Source: Stentor roeselii (Eukaryota > Ciliophora > Heterotrichea > Heterotrichida > Stentoridae). Taken from it: a stretch of DNA of 40,337 nucleotides. The position numbers and the translations under genes are program-made. The stretch covers positions 1 to 40,337 of the forward strand of contig RSEH01000344.1 in assembly GCA_006503475.1 (NCBI GenBank), written 5' to 3'. Below the pieces are notes generated by a model, which worked only from the letters and a program-made list of their open reading frames with translations, was not told the DNA's origin and searched no databases. Below are positions 26,871 to 34,888 of the stretch, piece by piece. The first letter of the stretch is position 1; every line of letters starts with the position of its first letter.

Positions 26871-26999
26871 TTATAGAACATTTAGTTTAGAGAAAATGGA
26901 AGAGATTATCTTGCAGGAAATTCAATAAGATGTGAATAAATTCCAAAAGAGATACCTTATAATAGTTTTTCTGTAGTAAAATATATAAATTAATAGAAT
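26596..26999. repeat. 404-bp identical tract, copy A (pairs with 29257-29660)
   Basis: Every base from 26596 to 26999 equals 29257-29660 by direct comparison, covering the first about 90 codons of the RBR gene and about 130 bp of 5' flank. Outside it, the two units differ at many positions. This is the signature of a gene-conversion tract between tandem copies. Confidence 0.85.
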
Positions 27000-28435
27000 G
27001 ATGTATAATCTTGTGAAAACTCTCAACGAAATAGTTATAAATATAATTAAAATTTTATATCTATTCTTTTATGTAATTTCAAATTATAATTCTCTCAAGA
27101 ACCCTTAATTTTTATGAATGTTAAGCTGAGTCAATTATCGATCACAATTATATGTAAATCTGATCTAAAAAGATAATCAGAATGGATAGCCTCGTTAATT
27201 TCGAAGAAATAACTGAGCTATTTTCCATAAGTCACTTCCAAAAATACTTAGAAATATCAAATAAACCACAAAAGACTCGAAAAATTATATAATCAACTTC
27301 CTTCTAATTTCAATACGATATCAATCTATAGAAAGTAATAATACCTTATATATTTTTTCAAAAAATCTACAAAATTAAGTTCATTTCTAAAGTTTCCTGA
27401 AACAAGGTAATTTCCATGTTCTACAAAAGAAGATATTTTCACTCTAGATGACGATCTCAATTAGATCTTTCTCATAATTAGACAAACCTGAGTGAACTTT
27501 ACTGCCAGACTTTGATCGACCTTGAGACACAATCATTCCAGTAATCTCTGCAAAATGCGGAAAATTGTTCTAAGAAAAAGGAAAACAAACCCTTTTGAAA
27601 AAGAAAACCTTATCAACACTTATCAAGAAGGCAAGTCAGATCTTTCATGAATTCATTCGTAAAAATTTTCAAAGGGCTTCAATATTAGATCATGCAAGAA
27701 AAGTTTAGAATGATTTACCAGGTAAGCGAAAAATGATTCAGTTTAAACAAGGAAAAGCTTTTGAGGATAATCGAGACTTTTTTATGAGAACATTAGAAAT
27801 TTTTGATGTGATGGAAATTTCGACTCTGCCTGATAAAAAACCTTGAAAAAGTTTAAAGATTCACTCTTTTTCATTGAAATATTAAAAAGATGTAAAGGTG
27901 ATAAGATTTCACTTTTATAGTTATTTATAATTTAAAAGATTTGAAATCAGGTCAAATTAGGAATTTTTTAACATATTCAAAAAACTCTTCAGAAGTTTGA
28001 ATGACTATTCTGAACTTTTGGAAGCTTCTGTAGAAAAATATCCTTTAAATTTCAATAGTTTGACAAGTCCTATCAACCTGACTACTGAATTTGTTCAGTT
28101 TTTGTTGTATTAAAATTATTGAATACAAAGCCCATGTAGGAAAAGTCAGGGCTTCATAGCTTTAGATGTCATCGGAACAAAGATGAAGCGATTTAAATTT
28201 CGACAGAGAAAATTTTCACTATTGAAATAATTGGCTTTCAGGATAATAAAATGATTTGGGTTTTCATATCAGGCGGCTCGACTACACCTTTGACTGTCAA
28301 CAGTTTTGCATGATTAAAGGAGAGTTATATACTTTTCGGAGAAAAAAGATTCGGGACTCTGAGACGGGCTCTATACTGAATCCTAAAAGAAACTTTCCCT
28401 GTAGCTTTCAATTAATCAATTTAACTAACTTTATC
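26871..28435 (+). pseudogene. 5' flank of RBR copy 1 with a decaying plus-strand reading frame
   Basis: This 1.56-kb flank carries remnants of a plus-strand gene. ATG at 27182 opens MDSLVNFEEITELFSISHF and stops after 36 codons. Further coding-like pieces follow in shifting frames, e.g. FKQGKAFEDNRDFFMRTLEI near 27740-27800, and near 27990-28110 LNDYSELLEASVEKYPLNF with SPINLTTEFVQFL after it. A last piece at 28256-28450 (FCMIKGELYTFRRKKI) may be its end. The same pieces recur in the flank of copy 2, so the gene was already decaying, or decayed in parallel, after duplication. I do not recognise the family; no transposase motif is visible. The ends are approximate. Confidence 0.5.
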
Positions 28436-29531
28436 CTACCAAAACATTAATTTTTTGAAGAAACCTTTAATCCTGTTAACAAGTACATCTTCTGTATAGC
28501 ATTCATGAGGTTGATGCCTAGAATTCAATTTTTTTCCACAGTCCCAACAAAAGTTTTTCTTTCCAATACACAAATCACTAATACAATTATAATACTTGTC
28601 ACCCTCATCCTTCAGAACAGGAAATTTGCACCAAGGACAAAATTTCATGTTTCCTTTTTCAATCTGTTCTTTAAGAAAAGGGTCAGATAACACTAACGAC
28701 TTTAACATCTGCTCGCAAGTCATCTCCGGATGCGGGTCACGTTTGCACTTAGGACAAAATTTCGCATTACAAACTTTGCACTCAAAAATTTCTCTATCGA
28801 CCGAAATGAACTGACTGAAGTTGCAGTCGATGCCAGGTGATCCCTTGCATCTGACAAATCTTTCTTTTACTTCCTCCATTTAAGAAATCTTCATATATCT
28901 TTCTTGTCGAATCGTCAATTGAGTATATTATTGAATAAGGTTCAACCAGATTTAGGCACTTAGGACAATTTATTTGATTTCCGAGATTGCCTTGCTGAAT
29001 CAAGATCTCAACACTTGTTGAAATACAATCTTTGCAGTAACGATGGTCGCATTCTAATGTTATGAAGTCGCTTACTGGTAATTCAACTCCGCAGATTGGA
29101 CATGTTAGTTTAGGCTCGTATTTTTTACTTACTTTTGAGAAATGCTTGAAAAATTTTTCATCTCCTCCGAAGGCTGTTCGAGTTATCTTTGTTGAGATTT
29201 TTTTACCGCATTTACAATGGAGAATGTCGTATTTGGTCAAATTGCCTTCAAGTTGGTCTGAAATTAAGGACTCAATACATTTTTGACTGCAGATACAGTG
29301 TTTGCAGTCTAGTATCGTTGCAGCCGAACCAATAACAGAACAGCAGATAATGCAAGATCTTTCCTTTTCTTGAAGTTTTACCCTGAATAAAGAACGAGAT
29401 AAAAGAGAAGTATATTCGATAAAGACTTGCTTGTTGTCCTGAACTGATGATGGATTTTTCAAAATTTCATTCAACTGCTCTTGAAGAGTCATCATTCTTA
29501 TGTACTCTTGCTGGTTGATTAATTTCGTCAT
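28436..29531 (-). pseudogene. RBR-type E3 ubiquitin ligase, copy 2 (frameshifted, catalytic Cys replaced by Asp)
   Basis: Two overlapping frames cover the gene: 29531-28794 encodes the N-terminal RING-like module and RING1, and 28879-28436 encodes the IBR and RING2. Compared with copy 3, about 8 bp are missing around 28864-28877 (GGAGGAAGTAAAAG here, against GGAGGAATGGAGAAAGTAAAAG), which shifts the frame after EDFLNGG. No GTA...TAG intron of 15-16 nt can repair it. If expressed, the first frame gives a 245-residue protein ending soon after RING1, without IBR or RING2. In RING2 the catalytic position reads DEGDKYYNC, Asp for Cys, so even a repaired frame would lack the usual catalysis. Its first about 90 codons are identical to copy 1, while later parts are closer to copy 3. 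Confidence 0.85.
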
Positions 29532-29660
29532 TTATAGAACATTTAGTTTAGAGAAAATGGAAGAGATTATCTTGCAGGAAATTCAATAAGATGTGAATAA
29601 ATTCCAAAAGAGATACCTTATAATAGTTTTTCTGTAGTAAAATATATAAATTAATAGAAT
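29257..29660. repeat. 404-bp identical tract, copy B (pairs with 26596-26999)
   Basis: Identical to 26596-26999 at an offset of 2661 bp. The first mismatches bounding it are G29256 versus A26595, and A29661 versus G27000. Confidence 0.85.
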
Positions 29661-31140
29661 AATGTATAATCTAGTTAAAACTCTCACCCAAATTACTCAT
29701 AAATATAATTTAAACCTTATATCTATTCGTTTATGAAATTTCAAATTATAATTCTCTTAAGAACCCCTTATTTTTTATGAATGTTAAGCTGAGTCAATTA
29801 TCGATCACAATTATACATAAATCTATTCTAAAAAGATAATCAGAATGGATAGCCTCGTTAATTTCGAAGAAATAACTGAGCTATTTTCCATAAGTCACTT
29901 CCAAAAGACTTAAAAATATCAAATAAATCACGAAAGACTCAAAAACTTGTATAATCAACTTCCTTCTAATTTCAATACGATATCAATCTACAGAAAGTAA
30001 TAATACCTGAGATATTTTTTCAAAAATCTACAAAATTAAGTTCATTTCTAAAGTTTCCTGAAACAAGGTAATTTCCATCTCCTACAAAAGAAGGTATTTT
30101 CAGTCTAGATGACGATCTCAATTAGATCTTTTCCATAATTAGACAAGCTGAGTGAACTTTATTACCAGACTCTTGATCGACCTTGAGACACAATCATTCC
30201 AGTAATCTCTGCAAATTGCGAAAATTGTTCTAAGAAAAGGAAAACTAACCCTTTCGAAAAAGAAAACCTAATCGGTGCTTATCATAAGATAAATCAAATC
30301 CTTCATGAATTCATTGGTAAAAATTTTCAAAGGGCTTCAATATTTGATCATGCAAGATAAGTTAGAATGATTTACCAGGTAAGCGAAAAGTGATTCAGTT
30401 TAAACAAGGAAAAGCTTTTAAGGATAGTCGAGACGTTTTTTTTTAGACATAAGAAATTTTTGATGTGATGGAAATTTCAACTCTGCCTAATAAAAACTTT
30501 GAAAAAGTTTAAAGATTCACTCTTTTCATTGAAATATTTAAAAAAGATGTAAAAGGTGATAAGATTTCACTTTTTATGGTTTTTTATAATTTAAAAGATT
30601 TCAAATCAGGTCATATTAGGAATATTTTAACGTATTCGAAATACTTTTAAGGAAGTTTGAATGACTGTTCTGAACTTTTGGAAGCTTCTGTAGAAAAATA
30701 TTATTTAAATTTCAATAGTTTGGCAAGTCCTATCAACCTGACTACTGTATTTGTTCAGTTTTGTTGTACTAAAATTCATTGAAATACAAAAGTCCATGTA
30801 GGAAAAGTCAGGGCTTCATAGCTCTAGATGTCATCGGAGTAAAGATGAAGCGATAAATAGTTCAACTCAGAAATTTTCACTATTTAAATAATTGGCCTTC
30901 AGGATGATTAAATGCTTGGGGTTTATGCCAGGCGGCTTGACTACACCTATTGACTGTCAATAGTTTTGCATGATTAAAGGAGAGTTACATAATTTTTAGA
31001 GAGAAAAGACTCGAGACAGCTCTATACTAGACCCATATACGGGTACAAACTCATGATTTCAAATAAAAGTAATATAATTGTAATGAAATACATATGGTTT
31101 TATTACAATTCTGTAATCAAATTTACCTATAGCTTTCAAT
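29532..31140 (+). pseudogene. 5' flank of RBR copy 2 with a second copy of the decaying plus-strand reading frame
   Basis: Collinear with the flank of copy 1 over about 1.5 kb at roughly 90% identity. It repeats the ATG start (29845, MDSLVNFEEITELFSISHF) and later pieces (near 30660-30770: LNDCSELLEASVEKYYLNF, then SPINLTTVFVQF), with different stops and indels. Independent lesions on top of shared ones show neutral decay since duplication. Near its end it has about 95 bp absent from the other flank, containing an inverted repeat (31076-31110, listed separately). Confidence 0.5.
31076..31110. repeat. Short inverted repeat inside flank-specific sequence
   Basis: AATTGTAAT (31076-31084) and ATTACAATT (31102-31110) are perfect inverted arms around a 17-bp spacer; the pairing extends imperfectly into the spacer. 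It lies in about 95 bp (31030-31125) present in this flank and absent from the corresponding place at about 28380-28400. Confidence 0.6.
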
Positions 31141-31163
31141 TAATTAATTCAACTAACTTTATC

Positions 31164-32264
31164 CTACCAAAATATTAATTTTTTGTAGAAACCTTTAATC
31201 CTGTTAACAAGTACATCTTCTGTATAGCATTGATGAAGTTGATTCTTAGAATTCAATTTTTTTCCACAGTCCCAACAAAATCTTCTCCTTCCAATACACA
31301 AATCACTACTACAAATATAATACTTGTAACCCTCATTCTTCAGAACAGGAACGTTGCACCAAGGACAAATTTTCATGTCTCCTTTTTCAATCTGTTCTGT
31401 AATAAAAGGGTCAGATAACGGTAACGACTTTAACATCTGCTCGCAAGTCATCTCCAGATGCGGGTCACTTTTGCACTTAGGACAAAATTTCGCATTACAG
31501 ACTTTGCACTCAAAAACTTCTCTATCGACCGAAATGAACTGGCTGAAGTTGCAGTTGATGCCAGATAATCCCTTGCATCTGACAAATCTTTCTTTTACTT
31601 TCTCCATTCCTCCATCTAAGAAATCTTCATATATCTTTCTTGTCGAATCGTCGATTGAGTATATTATTGAATAAGGTTCAACTAGATTTAGGCACTCAGG
31701 ACAATTTATTTGATTTCCGAGATTGCATTGTTGAATCAAGATCTCAACACTTGTTGAAATACAATTTTTACAGTAACGATGCTCGCATTCTAATGTTATG
31801 AAGTCGCTTACTGGCTTGTCATCATCACAGATTGGACATGTTAGTTTAGGCTCGTATTTTTTACTTACTTTTGAGAAATGCTTGAAAAATTTTTCATCTC
31901 CTCCGAAGGCTGTTCGAGTTATCTTTGTTGAGATTTTTTTACCGCATTTACAATGGAGAATTTCGTATTTGGTCAAATTGCCTTCAAGTTGGTCTGAAAT
32001 TAAAGACTCAATACACTTTTTACTGCAGATACAGTGTTCGCAGTCTAAGATTGTTACAACTGAGCCAATGGGTGAGCTGCAGACCACGCATCTTTCCTTT
32101 TCTTGAACTTTGGCCCTGAATAAAGAACGAGATAAAAGAGAAGTATATTCTATAAAGACTTGCTTTTTGTCCTTAACTGATGATGGATTTTTCATTATTT
32201 CATTCAACTGCTCTTGAAGAGTCATCATTCTTAAGTACTCTTGCTGGTTGATTAAATTTGCCAT
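31164..32264 (-). CDS. RBR-type E3 ubiquitin-ligase-like protein, copy 3 (full length, catalytic Cys replaced by Tyr)
   Basis: A complete 366-residue frame ending TAA, with the same order as copy 1: N-terminal RING-like module (CVVC, DCEHCIC), RING1 (CPICDDDKPVSDFITLECEH), IBR (CKVCNAKFCPKC) and RING2 (CPWCNVPVLKNEGYKYYIC, then FCWDCG). All zinc-ligand cysteines of RING1 and IBR that I can align are kept, but the RING2 catalytic cysteine is Tyr313 (NEGYKYYIC). It should fold and could bind an E2 or substrate but should not form the ubiquitin thioester. Open frame over full length despite this loss suggests selection for a non-catalytic role (inference). The N-terminus is about 90% identical to copy 1; the centre and end match copy 2 most closely. 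Confidence 0.87.
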   Translation of the reverse strand: MANLINQQEYLRMMTLQEQLNEIMKNPSSVKDKKQVFIEYTSLLSRSLFRAKVQEKERCVVCSSPIGSVVTILDCEHCICSKKCIESLISDQLEGNLTKYEILHCKCGKKISTKITRTAFGGDEKFFKHFSKVSKKYEPKLTCPICDDDKPVSDFITLECEHRYCKNCISTSVEILIQQCNLGNQINCPECLNLVEPYSIIYSIDDSTRKIYEDFLDGGMEKVKERFVRCKGLSGINCNFSQFISVDREVFECKVCNAKFCPKCKSDPHLEMTCEQMLKSLPLSDPFITEQIEKGDMKICPWCNVPVLKNEGYKYYICSSDLCIGRRRFCWDCGKKLNSKNQLHQCYTEDVLVNRIKGFYKKLIFW

Positions 32265-33439
32265 TTATAGAATAAGGAAAATGGAAAAATTTAACCTGCA
32301 GGATTCTATAGAAGTGAATGATTTATGATTTCTAGTTAAAGGATTTATGATTGTTAGAATTCGAACATTCCTAATGAATTATTGAATAATACAAAATAAG
32401 TTTTTATGAATTGTGTAATTAGCAACATATGGGCTTGCTAAAAACAAGAAAAGCTTTTAGGACAGTCGAAATACGTTTTTCCAGAAAATTTGTAAATTTC
32501 AGAGAATATGATGAGAATATCAATTCTGCTTAATAAACTCGAAAAACTTTGCCTTTGAATAACAGTAAACTTTAAACTTAGCTTGTTAACAGATAATTAT
32601 ATTCTCGAATCTAAAGGATTATTAATAATTTCTTTTGCCCCTCGGGCCATGAATCTTTTTTTTCCTAATATCCAAGGGGTTCAACGATATCTATTGTGAC
32701 AATTGCGAGATATCGTATTTAAAATCTCAGGGAAAGTGCATTAAGATTATGGTTTAGATTAATTAAGTTTGACGATATTAATTAAGATTGGAATAATAAA
32801 TGGTTTCATGTTTAATTATCTGTGTTTTAATAAATTTTGGGATCAGATAGAATATAATTTTTATAGATGAGTTTAAGCTTCAGATGAAAATTATTTGTAT
32901 TTCTTTATACTGCGTGATCTTTACTGATAAAAGTATCTCAATAGTCTATGATCATACTATATCTAAATATGAACGAACAAAAAGTATCTGCTACTATTTT
33001 TAAAATCTATTACATATAAATATGGGTTTATGAATACAAATAGTAAATAAAATAAAGATTAAGACCAAAAGTATCACACTATTTATAAATAAATACTATT
33101 TTCAGTTAATTTTTTTATTATGACATCATTAATTTCCTGATTCGTAGTGTTTTTATAATCAATATTTGATTTATTTGAATATCTCTAAATTTAAAAGTCT
33201 ATTGGTTAATACATGAAAATTGTACATTTTAAACAATCAGAAAGACTTGAAAACGATTCAATCTAAAACAATATCTAAAACTATCATGATTTTCCAAATA
33301 AATTTATAAAAATCTTTTATTTATACAAAGAAAACCAAACAGATAAAGTTTTACTCATTTAACTGTCATTTATTCACTTAAAATCTAAAATCTTCATATC
33401 TAAATATAATTAACTATCTAGTTCTATAATAATAATTAA
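32265..33439. other. Intergenic region with fragments of the RBR flank and a zinc-finger remnant
   Basis: The first about 70 bp resemble the 5' flank of RBR copies 1 and 2 (TTTATAGAA start). At 32440-32560, pieces of the decayed plus-strand frame recur (AAGAAAAGCTTTTAGGACAG and onward), so this flank is a shortened version of the other two, with several hundred bp lost. At 32634-32745 a zinc-finger-like remnant is visible: CPSGHESFF, then after a slip YCDNCEISYLKSQGKC. The rest (32750-33439) is AT-rich with no ORF or RNA gene seen. Confidence 0.5.
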
Positions 33440-34345
33440 TTACTTTCTTCCTCTTTCCATTTTCGAATAAGGATATATAATACCAAGGCTAAACCCAGTT
33501 TTCCTATTTTTTAAATCATCATTTTCTCTTAATTGACTCCCAAATATTCCAGTAAAAGGTGCCACAAAATTCGATGGAACATCCAGAGGAACAAAATTTG
33601 CTTGAAACTTGGGAAGACTTAAATTTTTGGGCCATTGAGTATTTTGATATTCACTTGAAAAATTATTGAAAGATGGCATCGAACTTGATGTTTTCATTTC
33701 GAGTTCTATATTTTGATTATTTTGAAGAAAAGGAGGTGGATTCAAATGAGGAGCTGACTCTACATTAGGGGTCTGATCAACTAAAGGAAATTGATGGGGA
33801 GAAGAAAAGTTTTGGGATATTGGAAATAATTTTAACTGAGGAACTCCCTGAAATTGATGAAATGACTGGAATTCGCTCTCAATGTTAAACATTTGCTGAT
33901 AATTTGAAATCCTACTTAAAAAACTCTTCATATTTTCCTGGATTCCAACTTTTATTTCGCAAGACAAAATATCCATCGACATTGAAAAATCATAATTTTT
34001 TTTTATATTTGATTGAGAAGTCTGAACATGCCATGAATTTTTAAGATTTTTACTGACACAATTCAGCGATTTTATGATGAGATTACTTGTTTGAGTGATG
34101 GCTGAAATCGCTGCTGAAGTATTTTGAGTGACTTTTGAGATCGATTTTTTTACTTCTTGTTTAAGTTCTTTGATATAATTTCGTTTTAAATCATTTGGGC
34201 CAGCAGACTCAACTCGATGATTGAAATAAAGTTTGTGATGTCTTGCATGCTCAATGCACAAAAAAGGAATCAGGGGGCAGTCCCTGCAGACAAAAACAGA
34301 TTCATTAGCGCAGGGTTTAAAGTCTTGGTTAAACATACAGAACAT
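33440..34345 (-). CDS. B-box-like zinc-finger protein with helical middle and Pro/Asn/Gln-rich tail
   Basis: A complete 301-residue frame ending TAA (the ATG at 34345 is the first). Residues 1-46 fit a B-box-type zinc site: C12, C20-x2-C23, C30-x2-H33, H36/H37 and H43 (FVCRDCPLIPFLCIEHARHH). A helical region follows at about 55-165 (KELKQEVKKSISKVTQNTSA), likely a coiled coil, as in TRIM-like proteins. Residues 170-301 are rich in Pro, Asn, Phe, Gln and Ser and probably disordered. There is no RING before the B-box, so ligase activity is not indicated; a scaffold or adaptor role is inference. Nearby RBR genes may be unrelated. Confidence 0.7.
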   Translation of the reverse strand: MFCMFNQDFKPCANESVFVCRDCPLIPFLCIEHARHHKLYFNHRVESAGPNDLKRNYIKELKQEVKKSISKVTQNTSAAISAITQTSNLIIKSLNCVSKNLKNSWHVQTSQSNIKKNYDFSMSMDILSCEIKVGIQENMKSFLSRISNYQQMFNIESEFQSFHQFQGVPQLKLFPISQNFSSPHQFPLVDQTPNVESAPHLNPPPFLQNNQNIELEMKTSSSMPSFNNFSSEYQNTQWPKNLSLPKFQANFVPLDVPSNFVAPFTGIFGSQLRENDDLKNRKTGFSLGIIYPYSKMERGRK

Positions 34346-34430
34346 ATTTATACCCCCTATCTAAAGTTAATTTATTACCAATTTAAAGACTGAAATTCTT
34401 AATTATTTATCATTTCTGGAACTTATAAAT

Positions 34431-34446
34431 GTTACTATATAGTAAC
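34431..34446. repeat. 16-bp perfect palindrome
   Basis: GTTACTATATAGTAAC equals its own reverse complement. It lies 86 bp upstream of the B-box-like gene start. It could be a dimeric protein binding site; I cannot name one. Confidence 0.75.
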
Positions 34447-34530
34447 CCCAGTAATCTTATGGTTTGATCCATGCTGATACTTATCTAAAAAGTTTTATTT
34501 TTGTTTCTTTATATGACCGTGTTTTATAAT

Positions 34531-34624
34531 GAGAAGGGGATATCTAGGTTAGGAATATCATTACCCAATCTTGGGCAGACCTGCTTCTCCACTCCATTCT
34601 CAAAGGAATTACAATTATAATTCC
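34531..34624. other. Possible structured RNA or clustered hairpins
   Basis: GAGAAG (34531-34536) can pair with CTTCTC (34584-34589), enclosing two hairpins: GATAT...ATATC (34538-34559) and CCCA-ATCT-TGGG (34564-34575). A further arm pair GGAATTA...TAATTCC lies at 34605-34624. The region is less AT-rich than its surroundings. It does not fit tRNA length or conserved positions. Calling it an RNA is speculation. Confidence 0.25.
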
Positions 34625-34888
34625 CAGGATAATTTTATACCATCAAGTAAACATAAACTATCGAATTAGAATTATGCCAAACAACTTTTTAGATACAACA
34701 GCAATTAGAGTGCCGAACAAGTAAAAATAATAAGTTACTTTTAAGTTTTGAAGCCTCTGTTTCATTTCTAATCATTAAAGCACCTCATATTAAAATAGTC
34801 TTATTGATTAATCTCATTCATATTTCTTCAAATCAAAAGATTTAAAGTATTCTTTCTTTCCCTCCAATTCGATTTTAAACTAACCTAT

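Larger units (their letters stand above)
34346..34888. other. Intergenic region with palindromes and a foldable segment
   Basis: About 540 bp with no ORF. It holds a 16-bp perfect palindrome (34431-34446) and a cluster of inverted repeats at 34531-34624, listed separately. The remainder is AT-rich. Confidence 0.55.

Noticed and set aside
28256-28450. Plus-strand 64-codon frame as a separate small gene
   Set aside because: It is the end of the decaying duplicated flank, and its counterpart near 30915-31020 is broken by frame changes, so it is better seen as a pseudogene piece.
28864-28900. Repairing RBR copy 2 by splicing
   Set aside because: The available GT...AG pairs near the junction are 20 nt or other lengths that do not match the 15-nt class; the difference from copy 3 is a simple 8-bp deletion.
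25150-32560. The repeat array as a mobile element
   Set aside because: The repeated unit contains a cellular ubiquitin-ligase gene and a decayed neighbour, without transposase, terminal inverted repeats or target-site duplications that I can see; tandem duplication explains it.
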